In this document: positions 26,648 to 33,618 of the stretch, in pieces
Position numbering within the stretch: the first letter of the stretch is position 1
Layout of the letters: each line of letters opens with the position of its first letter
NCBI GenBank assembly: GCA_900184925.1
Contig: FXYJ02000003.1
Coordinates: 1-64,000 of the forward strand
Reading direction: 5' to 3'
Source: Ruminococcaceae bacterium HV4-5-B5C
GTDB lineage: Bacteria; Bacillota; Clostridia; Oscillospirales; Acutalibacteraceae
Length of the DNA: 64,000 nucleotides
Notes under the pieces: model-generated
What the model was told of the DNA's origin: nothing
The model's input: only the letters and a program-made list of their open reading frames with translations
Database searches by the model: none
Made by a program: the position numbers and the translations under genes

Positions 26648-27883
26648 TTATGTATTGGGCTGAAAATCCTCTTCGGCGGTTGGTTTGGGGTTATACGGCG
26701 GACGGTTGTCCGACGCCTGCACCAGCGTGGGCTTACCCGGCGGAGTGACGACATGGGTTCCGGCAATCTCTGCGAATTTACCTTTGCCGAGTTCCTTTTC
26801 GATGGCAGCAAGTGTCATCGGCCTGCGCTCATAGAGCATTGCCTCGTCGATACCCGCTGCCTTGATCGTATCAAACGCGGTGGTTATATCGTCGAATTCG
26901 CGTCTGCTGCGGCCCTCGACGGCTTTCCATCCGGGAATTCCTTTGCCGTCCAGTATGGCGGACAGAGCGTAGTCTTGTAGATCGCTGATCCACTTCATGA
27001 CATCAGTGCCACGTTGTAGAACCTCGCCGACTTCGGCATCCGTCAGGAGCGGTGGTTTTGGTAACTTGCCGGTCTCCGTTTTGCTGTTAGGACTGCCAAA
27101 GTCTTCAAGTGCTGTATTGGCTCCGGCCCGCGCCCGGCATTGAGCTTTTGCACGGCAGAACCGGCACCAACCGCCCGGCTTGAATTCACCCTTGCCGTCA
27201 AATGCCTGTCGCGCTGCCGGCCGGACAGTGAACACTCCCCAATTAACCAGGTCGTCGCGGGAGATTTCCCACTCTTTGACCGTGTCACCGTCTGCGCGCG
27301 GCTGAAAGACCGTCAGGATGATGCGCGTCGGATTATAGAGCATACCATAAGCGTCCAGAGCGCCGAGGCCGTAAAGCATGAGCTGCGGGTTGTTTTCGAC
27401 GTCGACTACGACGCCCTTACCATACTTAAAGTCGATCACATGCAGCGTGTCACCGCCGAGGATAATGCAGTCGCCGGTGCCGAAGCTCTCCGGAGCATAA
27501 CGGGACAGATCAAGCCTGAGTTCCACCGCGACGTGTGGCGAAGTCTTATAGGACATCACCACGCCAGAAACATAGTCGAGATAGTCGTCGGTGTACCGGT
27601 CCATTTCGGGCAGATAATCCTTGGGATCGCGAAGTTCTTCGTGCTCATCATAGAGCGGAGTCTTTTTCAGCTTGTTCAGCGCTGTGTTATACTTTTTAGG
27701 CCCCATCGGTTCAACGAACTTCTTGCGAACCTTCAGCTCGGCAATTGCATGGGCGAGAGTTCCCTCGGCAGCGTATTTGCTGCCTGTGTCAGGAAACTGC
27801 TCCTCAAGCCTTGCCGAAGGTGTGCAGGCCATCCAGCGGGCAGCGCCGGAGGCCGGGAGGATCGCATGCTTGCGTTCGGCCAT
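26648..27883 (-). CDS. Cas4-like PD-(D/E)XK nuclease (DUF2800)
   Basis: 411 residues. The N-terminal CTPSARLEEQFPDTGSKYAAEGTLAH block, the nuclease core SFGTGDCIILGGDTLHVIDFKYGKGV (D...E/DxK), and a Cys cluster GGWCRFCRAKAQCRARAG that resembles the Cas4/AddB iron-sulfur site. DUF2800 proteins accompany DUF2815 in phages, probably as recombination exonucleases. It abuts the proline-rich gene upstream (1-bp overlap). Confidence 0.9.
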   Translation of the reverse strand: MAERKHAILPASGAARWMACTPSARLEEQFPDTGSKYAAEGTLAHAIAELKVRKKFVEPMGPKKYNTALNKLKKTPLYDEHEELRDPKDYLPEMDRYTDDYLDYVSGVVMSYKTSPHVAVELRLDLSRYAPESFGTGDCIILGGDTLHVIDFKYGKGVVVDVENNPQLMLYGLGALDAYGMLYNPTRIILTVFQPRADGDTVKEWEISRDDLVNWGVFTVRPAARQAFDGKGEFKPGGWCRFCRAKAQCRARAGANTALEDFGSPNSKTETGKLPKPPLLTDAEVGEVLQRGTDVMKWISDLQDYALSAILDGKGIPGWKAVEGRSRREFDDITTAFDTIKAAGIDEAMLYERRPMTLAAIEKELGKGKFAEIAGTHVVTPPGKPTLVQASDNRPPYNPKPTAEEDFQPNT

Positions 27884-28449
27884 CAGATGTGCACCCCCAT
27901 CTGCCGGAGTACCGTCGCATATTCCCCATACCGCTCCTTGGGAAGCTGAGTAAGCTGCTGGATCTGAAACTGCTGGAAAAGCTGCTGAATCTGCTGCGTT
28001 TTCCCCGCATCGGCCAACGTAGCCGTTGCCCGGGCAAGCTGGTCCAACTCATAAGGCGGAACACCCGCCACCGGTGCCGGATTAGATGGGGCAACCGCCG
28101 GTTGCACAGTCGACGGCCCAGCAGGCGAGGCAGGTCTCACAGGTACCGCAGCAGGGGCGGGCATAGGGTTTACCGACGGAACCTGCGGATTACGAACAGG
28201 GGCCGCGGGCGCATTGCCCGCAGTATACGGAATTGCCGGACCCGGCTGCGGCCTGTACTGCTGCGGGACGTATGTAGGCGAGGGCTGCGACGGCATTGGT
28301 ACCGGGGGCGGCTGCATCCTCATGCGTGCTGCCTGCTCTGCGGGTGACTGCGGTGGGAGCTGATTGCCGATGGGCACCGACGGGGCAAAACTTTTCAGCA
28401 GGGCCGCGGTATCCGGGGCCAGCCGCACTTCGATGATAAAGGGTTCCAT
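27883..28449 (-). CDS. proline-rich protein of the replication operon
   Basis: 188 residues from MEPFIIEVRL; AAGGAGG lies ten bases upstream. Residues 1-35 are a short ordered domain, 40-135 are a Pro/Ala/Val-rich disordered segment, and the C-terminus is helical (DQLARATATLADAGKTQQIQ, FQIQQLTQLPKE). It lies immediately upstream of the nuclease. No function is recognised; it may be a scaffold for the replication proteins. Confidence 0.7.
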   Translation of the reverse strand: MEPFIIEVRLAPDTAALLKSFAPSVPIGNQLPPQSPAEQAARMRMQPPPVPMPSQPSPTYVPQQYRPQPGPAIPYTAGNAPAAPVRNPQVPSVNPMPAPAAVPVRPASPAGPSTVQPAVAPSNPAPVAGVPPYELDQLARATATLADAGKTQQIQQLFQQFQIQQLTQLPKERYGEYATVLRQMGVHI

Positions 28450-28463
28450 GGATTTTTCCTCCT

Positions 28464-28646
28464 TCATTCTTTCGGTTTGTAGATATTCATGCCGATCTTG
28501 ACGCCCGGTGCGCCGGGTACGTCCTTATTTCCCTCTGTGGACGCGATGATGATTGATTTGCCGCTTTTGGACACGTCCCCGTGTTCCCGTAAATCAATGT
28601 CAATCAGCAGATGGTCGCCGGTGACGGTCATTTTAACGTTCTTCAT
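28464..28646 (-). CDS. small conserved phage protein, function unknown
   Basis: 60 residues (KNVKMTVTGDHLLIDIDL start), mostly beta. The closing segment SIIIASTEGNKDVP is often seen in small phage/host proteins in replication operons, but I cannot name a family. An RBS (GGAGGAG) lies just upstream, inside the overlapping zinc-ribbon gene. Confidence 0.65.
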   Translation of the reverse strand: MKNVKMTVTGDHLLIDIDLREHGDVSKSGKSIIIASTEGNKDVPGAPGVKIGMNIYKPKE

Positions 28647-28734
28647 GATTCTCCTCCTGTTCCGCCGGACTGCCGCAATGTTGGCAGCGCCCGGCGATTA
28701 TATCGATACTTCCGCAGACCGGACAGTAGCTCAT
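28633..28734 (-). CDS. 33-residue zinc-ribbon protein
   Basis: A 33-codon ORF with two CxxC pairs (YCPVCGS near the start, RCQHCGS in the middle) and an acidic tail. Its start overlaps the stop of the preceding gene (ATGA), and its end overlaps the next gene by 14 bases, so it fits perfectly into the operon's coupled translation. Probably a one-zinc mini protein; partner unknown. Confidence 0.7.
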   Translation of the reverse strand: MSYCPVCGSIDIIAGRCQHCGSPAEQEENHEER

Positions 28735-28994
28735 GATTTATCCCCGCCTTTCTCGAAGCTGACGATTTCTACAGCGACAATCATTCTCTTGACATCATCT
28801 TCGTCGAGGTCATCAAAGTCGCATTCGTCACCTTCATCGTTTTTCATTCGGCAGGAATACCAGCCGTCGTCATCATCGTGATAGGAAAACATACAGTCGT
28901 TTTCTGTATAACGGTCAATGTCTTTCTGGACGTCATATTCTGGGAAGTCAAGGCCGCTCTCCAGTATGTCGGTGCCTTTGCAATTTCCTCCCAC
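28731..28994 (-). CDS. acidic phage protein; in-frame TAG upstream suggests a truncated start
   Basis: 87 residues, very acidic (YHDDDDGWYS, FDDLDEDDVK). The GTG used here has no good RBS. The same frame runs upstream through TAG (29028-29030) to an ATG at 29087; the peptide before it (DNYDPNVREGTHTIRVTL) and after it (EWGYKGHIAFP) read as one continuous domain. The original gene was therefore probably 118 codons, 28731-29087, now interrupted at codon 20. Restart at GTG, suppression or decay are all possible. Confidence 0.6.
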   Translation of the reverse strand: MGGNCKGTDILESGLDFPEYDVQKDIDRYTENDCMFSYHDDDDGWYSCRMKNDEGDECDFDDLDEDDVKRMIVAVEIVSFEKGGDKS

Positions 28995-29173
28995 GGGAAA
29001 GGCAATGTGACCTTTATAGCCCCATTCCTACAATGTGACACGGATGGTATGTGTCCCCTCGCGAACATTCGGATCATAATTATCCATTTGACAATCTCGC
29101 TTCCTCGCTATAAAATAGCGGTATCAGATATTTTGTTTACTGCCGTTCGTGATGCCAGTCACGAGCGGCCTTT

Positions 29174-29377
29174 TTATGCCCTGCAGCCGTTCAGAAGACG
29201 GTTACAGCGCTCGACATTGCTATAGCCTTTCGGCAATTTGTTTGTCCTGTGAATACACTCCCTTCCCGCCGGGCAGCCGCGCAGATGACCGGTGATCAGG
29301 CTGTACGCGCAAATTGAATCAGAATGAGGCCCTTCGAGCGTAGACCTGTACGCACATTCAGCTCCGGCGCACATCAT
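29174..29377 (-). CDS. cysteine-rich small phage protein
   Basis: 67 residues with eight Cys (CAGAECAYR, ICAYSL, GCPAGREC, RCNRLLNGC). The spacing suggests a metal site. Similar short proteins are common in phage early regions but have no known role. It overlaps the upstream membrane-protein gene by 20 bases. Confidence 0.65.
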   Translation of the reverse strand: MMCAGAECAYRSTLEGPHSDSICAYSLITGHLRGCPAGRECIHRTNKLPKGYSNVERCNRLLNGCRA

Positions 29378-29621
29378 AATGCTTGTCCTCCTGATTCAGA
29401 ATCAGTCTGAGGCTTCTGCGGCGTGCAGCGATTCGTTCCTCTCTGCGGCGCTCCCGTTCTTCGATTGCCCGAAGCCAGAACGTTCCGACCAGAAGCAAAG
29501 CGGCTCCGGTCAAGCCGATCAGAAGAAAGACGCGAAGCAGTGCGCCGCCGGCCGCCATCGTCGTGGCGAAGAAAATTGCCAGAGTGCCGAGGACGATCAG
29601 TATGTAGCAAAGCTTTTTCAT
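29358..29621 (-). CDS. small two-helix membrane protein
   Basis: 87 residues, two hydrophobic segments (about 5-25 and 28-48) followed by a strongly basic tail (RERRREERIAARRRSLRL). N-in/C-in topology is likely. Function not recognised; it overlaps both neighbours, in the early operon. Confidence 0.65.
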   Translation of the reverse strand: MKKLCYILIVLGTLAIFFATTMAAGGALLRVFLLIGLTGAALLLVGTFWLRAIEERERRREERIAARRRSLRLILNQEDKHYDVRRS

Positions 29622-29908
29622 GGTGTTTCACTTCCTTTCTCTGTCCAGCCGCACGACTCGCAACGCATCGGGTCGTTCCCGATTCCATGAGTGGGCCTCC
29701 CACACTTCGGGCATATGCCGTCTTTGAAAACCAAAGGATCAAGCAGAATTTCTTCGGTATGATTGTTGCAGTTTAACTGCTCTAAAGCTTCTGCAGCGAT
29801 ATTGAGCTCGTCCGCGAGAAGCGTTCTGCCGAAACGGTTGGACTGAAATATTGCTTCCATTCGAAGAGTTTTAATCAGGCCAGAAACAGCTTCCTGACTA
29901 TATTTCAT
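29618..29908 (-). CDS. phage protein with C-terminal zinc ribbon
   Basis: 96 residues: helical N-terminal half (IKTLRMEAIFQSNRFGRTLLADELN) and a C-terminal CPKCG...CESCG zinc ribbon (about 66-90). The stop overlaps the start of the next gene by ATGA. No specific function visible. Confidence 0.65.
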   Translation of the reverse strand: MKYSQEAVSGLIKTLRMEAIFQSNRFGRTLLADELNIAAEALEQLNCNNHTEEILLDPLVFKDGICPKCGRPTHGIGNDPMRCESCGWTEKGSETP

Positions 29909-29935
29909 GGGGCATTTCTCTCCTTCCTCCGCCGG

Positions 29936-30145
29936 TCAGGCGGTTTTAAGATAATCGTTAAGAGCCTGTTCGGCGGCATCAAGCACCTTGTCGGAATCGC
30001 CTCCGAAGTATGTACCCTTGATGATGCGCGTGAAGCGGTCATAGCGGAGCGTCATGAAGCCTTTATGTCTGACCTTTTCCCACAGCCATGTGAGAGTAAG
30101 GTCAGCGTCCACAAGTCGCTTTTTGATTTCTTTTCCTTCTGCCAA
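29936..30145 (-). CDS. HTH-like small phage regulator
   Basis: 69 residues from a TTG start with AGGAGG seven bases upstream. KEIKKRLVDADLTLTWLWEKVRHKGF followed by a basic RYDRFTRIIKG helix and a C-terminal helix. The L-T-x-T-W-L pattern is typical of small phage HTH proteins, so DNA binding is likely but not proved. Confidence 0.6.
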   Translation of the reverse strand: MAEGKEIKKRLVDADLTLTWLWEKVRHKGFMTLRYDRFTRIIKGTYFGGDSDKVLDAAEQALNDYLKTA

Positions 30146-30159
30146 TTTGATGCCTCCTT

Positions 30160-30414
30160 TCAAAGGCCGTTTCTATACCATGAGTAAAACCTTACGGTCG
30201 GAATTTTATACGCTTTGTTTACTGCTCCCGTTTGCCTCCATGACATTCCGAATGAATTGGGATTATTGTCTATGTATGCACGCAACCCTGCATCAGTTAT
30301 TCCAATGAATTTTGCGGCGTCCGGAAGCGGTATCTTGTCTGGATATTCTTTTACAAACGAGTTCAATTGCTGGAGCTTGTCCGTGATGCAGGCAGGAACG
30401 GGAAAATCATTCAT
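30160..30414 (-). CDS. small DNA-binding-like phage protein
   Basis: 84 residues. LPDAAKFIGITDAGLRAYIDNNPNSFGMSWRQ looks like an excisionase or MerR-like winged helix (target-binding helix plus a Trp), followed by a basic C-terminus. The gene overlaps the antirepressor stop by 4 bases, so it is cotranscribed. Function is inferred from fold only. Confidence 0.55.
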   Translation of the reverse strand: MNDFPVPACITDKLQQLNSFVKEYPDKIPLPDAAKFIGITDAGLRAYIDNNPNSFGMSWRQTGAVNKAYKIPTVRFYSWYRNGL

Positions 30415-31181
30415 TTTCCGGGCACTTCCTCCGGCAGGTCAACGCCGTACTTGATGCACATTTCTTTTACGACGGCAACGTAAATCTCGATCAGCTTTTT
30501 GTCGTCGGCGATAACGTCCATCTTGTTGAGCCTGTCCCTGCGGGATTTGCAGACGCCCTCGTCGGCCATCCTGCGGCGCTTATTAGTGAGGCGGGTTGCA
30601 AGGCTTACCCCGGCGCGTTCATCCACGAGCCGGAAGATTTCGGCCTGAGTGTCGCGGATAAATTCGTTGCCGCCCATCTTTTGCGCGATTTTTGAAACAA
30701 GGTGCTGTGCGTCCTTACGCCATGAAGTAGAGGAAAGAGAAATCACTTCGCCGATGTTGTCAAGCCGGGCGTTTGTGGCGTCGATTGCGATTGCCTGCCG
30801 TTTCTGCTCCGTCTCAATGTGGATCAGTTCGCGGAGTTCCGGGGAGAGGCCGGAAATATCGTCGTCCAGATCAATGAGTTTCTGCCGAATCGCGTGGCCC
30901 TCGGGTGTGCGCTGAATCATGGAAATGTGTTTCGCCATGTCGAGGGACATAATGTGCTCTGTGGTCGGGCGGCCTCCAGAGGGTTTTTCCGATTTTTCGG
31001 AAAAACTGCTGTAGTCCTCATTTTCCGAGAAGCCATAGCCAACCATGCGAGAAAACCAATCAGCATATTTTTCGCTGATCTTGAGCCTTTCATGAAGCTC
31101 CCTGCCGATCACAACTTTCTTTCCTTCGTCGGTTATGTAGACAGGAATAATGTCGCGGTTAAAAACCTGTAAATTGTTCAC
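30411..31181 (-). CDS. AntA/AntB-type antirepressor
   Basis: 256 residues. Residues 1-110 are the AntA/AntB domain (KVVIGRELHERLKISEKYADWFSRMV, then GRPTTEHIMSLDMAKHISMIQRT). The C-terminal part is helical with HLVSKIAQKMGGNEFIRDTQAEI and a basic TRLTNKRRRMADEGV. Such proteins inactivate phage repressors during induction. Its long leader is overlapped by a divergent structured RNA, suggesting RNA-level control. Confidence 0.85.
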   Translation of the reverse strand: MNNLQVFNRDIIPVYITDEGKKVVIGRELHERLKISEKYADWFSRMVGYGFSENEDYSSFSEKSEKPSGGRPTTEHIMSLDMAKHISMIQRTPEGHAIRQKLIDLDDDISGLSPELRELIHIETEQKRQAIAIDATNARLDNIGEVISLSSTSWRKDAQHLVSKIAQKMGGNEFIRDTQAEIFRLVDERAGVSLATRLTNKRRRMADEGVCKSRRDRLNKMDVIADDKKLIEIYVAVVKEMCIKYGVDLPEEVPGK

Positions 31182-31197
31182 AATAAAACTTCCTTTC

Positions 31198-31227
31198 TTG
31201 AAATTTGCTGTTTACCAGTGATATACT
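31198..31227 (+). promoter_or_regulatory. promoter of the structured RNA gene
   Basis: -35 TTGAAA (31198-31203), an 18-base spacer and -10 TATACT (31222-31227) on the plus strand. The predicted start, about 7 bases downstream, coincides with the first base of the closing stem of the RNA. Confidence 0.7.
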
Positions 31228-31232
31228 TTTTC

Positions 31233-31445
31233 TGTGGGCCCGTCCCTCCGAGAGGAGGTGATAGGGATAAGGTATCGAATTAAAAGGCAGAAGGTTTATA
31301 CTTCTGATGTAAGCAAAGTCACCGCTTTGCTTACTAAGGGATATAGGCTCATGTCAATGGCTTACTGGGCTGCTGGCAACAGCTCGGCGAGTTACATTTT
31401 GGAAAAATAATCTAAATTGCAGAGGCAAAGCAATTCGGGCCCACA
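31233..31445 (+). ncRNA. novel 213-nt structured RNA, antisense to the antirepressor leader
   Basis: The ends form a perfect 10-bp stem P1 (TGTGGGCCCG at 31233-31242, CGGGCCCACA at 31436-31445). Inside are P2 (CCTCC, GAGA loop, GGAGG), P3 (CAGAAG/CTTCTG, 31288-31306), P4 (10 perfect pairs, GTAAGCAAAG/CTTTGCTTAC, 31309-31334), P5 (GGGCTG/CAGCTC plus outer AATG/CATT) and P6 (AATTGC/GCAATT, 31415-31435) stacked directly on P1. A GNRA loop and G-U pairs favour the plus strand. Not matched to any RNA family I can recall. A 50-codon plus-strand ORF (31259-31411) and a 32-codon minus-strand ORF (31392-31490) lie here, but the structure explains the sequence better. Confidence 0.7.
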
Positions 31446-31446
31446 C

Positions 31447-31494
31447 TTGCCGTCTTTGAATACTCGCTCAAGGGCGGCAATTTCTTTCATTTTT
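31447..31494 (+). terminator. terminator of the structured RNA gene
   Basis: 13-bp stem (TTGCCGTCTTTGA, loop of 8, TCAAGGGCGGCAA) with two G-U pairs that exist only in the plus-strand transcript, followed by TTTCTTTCATTTTT. Confidence 0.75.
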
Positions 31495-31650
31495 CCCTCC
31501 AATCCGCACAATTTTGCACAATTTTTCATATACTAATAGTCAATAACAGAGAAATCCTCCTTCCTGTCTTCGGAAACTCTTGCATCTTCTAAGAAAGAAA
31601 GTATAATGTGAGTGTTGATTACATATACTTGCTTTTGAAAATGGGAGTTT

Positions 31651-31854
31651 TCAAAGGCCAGATTTTTGGCGATCTATATATGAAAGTAGATCGTCTTTTT
31701 TTATTGCCCATTTTTTCATGCCATTTTTGAATGCCGGGAATCTGCCTCTTTGCGCATCGTGCTTTAGCCCTTCGTAGTTTCTTCCGAGAATAACGCACGC
31801 GGTTTGCAGATCCATTACAATTGGTACTTGGTTCCAATTGGTAAAGTTGCGCAT
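31651..31854 (-). CDS. excisionase-like DNA-binding protein
   Basis: 67 residues from MRNFTNWNQVP. MDLQTACVILGRNYEGLKHDAQRGRFPAFKNGMKKWAIKKDDLLSYID resembles the MerR-type winged helix of excisionase/HTH_17 proteins. RBS GGGTGAT precedes the ATG. The start is 6 bases inside the Rha stop region, so the two are coupled. A recombination-directionality role is plausible but the integrase lies 3 kb away. Confidence 0.65.
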   Translation of the reverse strand: MRNFTNWNQVPIVMDLQTACVILGRNYEGLKHDAQRGRFPAFKNGMKKWAIKKDDLLSYIDRQKSGL

Positions 31855-31859
31855 TAAGA

Positions 31860-32612
31860 TCACCCGACTTTGTAAGTGCTCAGAATTATGTCAAATGCAG
31901 TACGGAGTTCTTCATCGCGGCTTACGATGTACAGCTTTGAAACTTCGCGAATGTGATGCGCTTCACCGTGTGCTTTCAGCCTCTTATAAAGTCTCGCCTG
32001 CCGAGACGCGAGGCAAACGCCTCTTGACTTTTCTATTGCGCTGTAGACACGGGCCAGAAACAAGCCTGATTTGTTGAGTGAGCGCCCGGTAATTGATTCC
32101 ACACGCCATGTTGCGTCTGTCAGCCAGTCGGGCTTTTGAGCGCGCTGCTCAAGCTGTGCCTGCTTGTTTTCAACCGCTTCGATGCGCACATCGAACCCTT
32201 TTAGCACTGCAAGTGTTTGTTCCAGTGCCATCAGAGGCGACGGGGCGGGGGCCTGTATGGTTTTACGGATCGTTGTTTCCATTTGGTCAAATGCTTCGAT
32301 GTAGCGGAGCTTCCACTGTAGGGCGTATTCGCCGGTGAACCCCATAGCTAAAAGCTGGAACCCGTCGCGGGTGAGGTAATACATAGGCTGTTGACGGTTC
32401 TTGCGGTCACGGTATACGCCGGGGATAAAATAATTTTTAGGGTCTTTATACTCGCTGTAATCAGCTCGATTTTGAGCCGATTGAAAGCCGGAAATAACGG
32501 TTTCTATATCGCGAATAACGTTCTTATGCTCTTTGTGAAAGTCTTTTGCAACTTCGAGACTGCTCACGGTTGCCATGCCGTCGCGGCGTTCTATTGGGAC
32601 TAACTGATTCAT
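31860..32612 (-). CDS. Rha-family regulatory protein
   Basis: 250 residues. N-terminal Rha domain: VSSLEVAKDFHKEHKNVIRDIE, YFIPGVYRDRKNRQQPMYYLTRDGFQLLAMGFTG, KLRYIEAFDQME. The C-terminal half is helical and basic (LARVYSAIEKSRGVCLASRQARLYKRLKAHG). Rha proteins regulate phage development. First gene of the early minus-strand operon, with AAAGGAAAG upstream of the ATG. Confidence 0.85.
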   Translation of the reverse strand: MNQLVPIERRDGMATVSSLEVAKDFHKEHKNVIRDIETVISGFQSAQNRADYSEYKDPKNYFIPGVYRDRKNRQQPMYYLTRDGFQLLAMGFTGEYALQWKLRYIEAFDQMETTIRKTIQAPAPSPLMALEQTLAVLKGFDVRIEAVENKQAQLEQRAQKPDWLTDATWRVESITGRSLNKSGLFLARVYSAIEKSRGVCLASRQARLYKRLKAHGEAHHIREVSKLYIVSRDEELRTAFDIILSTYKVG

Positions 32613-32613
32613 A

Positions 32614-32648
32614 TTGACTTTCCTTTCTTTTTCACCTATAATATAGGT
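32614..32648 (+). promoter_or_regulatory. plus-strand promoter with palindromic operator over -10
   Basis: TTGACT (32614-32619), 17-base spacer, TATAAT (32637-32642). The -10 lies inside a perfect 15-base palindrome ACCTATAATATAGGT (32634-32648), probably an operator. It faces the gene at 32734. Confidence 0.7.
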
Positions 32649-32662
32649 ATTGATTTTCCTTT

Positions 32663-32693
32663 AGCGTCCGCTGATATCGGGCGCTTTTTTATT
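32663..32693 (+). terminator. attenuator-like terminator in the leader of 32734
   Basis: AGCGTCC/GGGCGCT stem with a 9-nt loop, followed by TTTTTTATTT, only about 15 bases downstream of the predicted transcription start. Transcripts into the next gene must pass it. Confidence 0.7.
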
Positions 32694-32733
32694 TGCCTTT
32701 TCGCCATTTTCGGCGTAAAATTGGAGCGAAGGG

Positions 32734-32955
32734 ATGCGATACATGATGAGCTTGTCAGAAGTGGAGCGTAATTTTCTTAATAAGGCAAAAGAAAAATGCA
32801 ATGCTAATAACGTGTTTGTATTTCCGGAAATGGGGGTTAGCTCTGATGATTATGAAAAAGTCACGCGCTCTTTGGAAGAAAAAGGTTATGTAGAATCTTA
32901 TGGGAATTACGTAGTTGATTCGTTCCGTATTACGGATTCCGGCTTGAAAGCTTAG
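32734..32955 (+). CDS. small winged-helix-like moron protein
   Basis: 73 residues, transcribed against its neighbours from its own promoter. LSEVERNFLNKAKEKC start, then VSSDDYEKVTRSLEEKGYVESYGNYVVDSFRITDSGLKA, which reads as a winged helix wing pair (YjcQ-like). It ends 4 bases inside the convergent next gene. As an independently expressed gene in the lysogeny region it is a likely moron; function unknown. Confidence 0.6.
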   Translation: MRYMMSLSEVERNFLNKAKEKCNANNVFVFPEMGVSSDDYEKVTRSLEEKGYVESYGNYVVDSFRITDSGLKA

Positions 32956-33206
32956 CCTTTTTCTTGGCTCGAGTTGGCTTCTTCTGTTGCAGCAGGGGAG
33001 GCCAATTTGCTTTTACGGTTTTTTCTCATGCTGAAAAAGAAATTTAAGTCAATGGTTGCAGTAAGCTCGACTTTGCCTTTATCAGCCACACTGTGCTTAA
33101 AAGAAACGCTTTTTACACCATCAATGGGTTGCCCGTCTATGCAAAGCACGGTATTATGACCATTGCTCATAATGGATATGGTGTTGATTTCGTCTGAACG
33201 GAACAT
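32952..33206 (-). CDS. small phage protein, function unknown
   Basis: 84 residues. The first 60 residues are beta-rich (NTISIMSNGHNTVLCIDGQPIDGV) and the C-terminus is basic and Ser/Ala-rich (MRKNRKSKLASPAATEEA). Commonly seen next to repressor genes in Gram-positive phages, but no function known to me. Confidence 0.55.
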   Translation of the reverse strand: MFRSDEINTISIMSNGHNTVLCIDGQPIDGVKSVSFKHSVADKGKVELTATIDLNFFFSMRKNRKSKLASPAATEEANSSQEKG

Positions 33207-33237
33207 TTATTTTCACCTGCCTTTCACTTCATGGGGT

Positions 33238-33453
33238 CTATGCGGATTTCTGACCGGTGTCGATAGCAAAAAGTTCCTCGAGCGGAACCTTTTCAGGAAA
33301 TGCGGCTTGAACGCTGAGCATTTCTTTTCTTGTAAATTCAGTACGGCCATTCAGTTTTGAAAGCAAGGTGTCATACTTCATACCAGCTGCCATTGCAAGA
33401 CCTTTTATGGAAATTTTTGCTTTGGCGCGTTCAATATCAATTTGCGTGAACAT
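33238..33453 (-). CDS. Cro-like helix-turn-helix regulator
   Basis: 71 residues. QIDIERAKAKISIKGLAMAAGMKYDTLLSKLNGR looks like the XRE/Cro helix-turn-helix. It is divergent from the CI-like gene and separated by an operator region, the standard layout of a lytic/lysogenic switch. Promoter on the minus strand has TTGACA at 33520-33525. Confidence 0.8.
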   Translation of the reverse strand: MFTQIDIERAKAKISIKGLAMAAGMKYDTLLSKLNGRTEFTRKEMLSVQAAFPEKVPLEELFAIDTGQKSA

Positions 33454-33468
33454 TTTTTCACCTCCAAT

Positions 33469-33594
33469 TTACCATGCGTGGTAACTTATTGACATAACAA
33501 TATACCATGCACAGTAAAATGTCAATGGATTTATGAAATAATTTTATGCTGCATGGTATTTTCCTATTGCAATGCGGTAATTATGATGTATAAT
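33469..33594. promoter_or_regulatory. phage switch operators and divergent promoters
   Basis: TACCATGC-type half sites: TTACCATGCGTGGTAA (33469-33484), TACCATGCACAGTA (33503-33516), GCATGGTA (33551-33558) and TTGCAATGCGGTAA (33567-33580). The minus-strand promoter for the Cro-like gene has its TTGACA -35 at 33520-33525. The plus-strand promoter for the repressor is TTGCAA (33567-33572), 16 bases, TATAAT (33589-33594). Confidence 0.75.
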
Positions 33595-33618
33595 ACAAAT
33601 ATTGCAGGAGTGATAAAA

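Noticed and set aside
31259..31411. 50-codon plus-strand ORF from GTG after GAGGAG, within the structured RNA
   Set aside because: The frame is open but is explained by the helices; the RBS would be buried in the P2 hairpin. A dual-function RNA cannot be excluded, so it is noted only here.
31233..31445. Retron msr-msd interpretation of the inverted-repeat-bounded RNA
   Set aside because: Retron RNAs are also bounded by inverted repeats, but no reverse transcriptase gene exists anywhere in the window.
31392..31490. 32-codon minus-strand ORF with GGAGGG before ATG
   Set aside because: Good RBS, but it lies exactly over the P6/P1/terminator stems of the plus-strand RNA and has no recognisable motif; likely chance or a relic.
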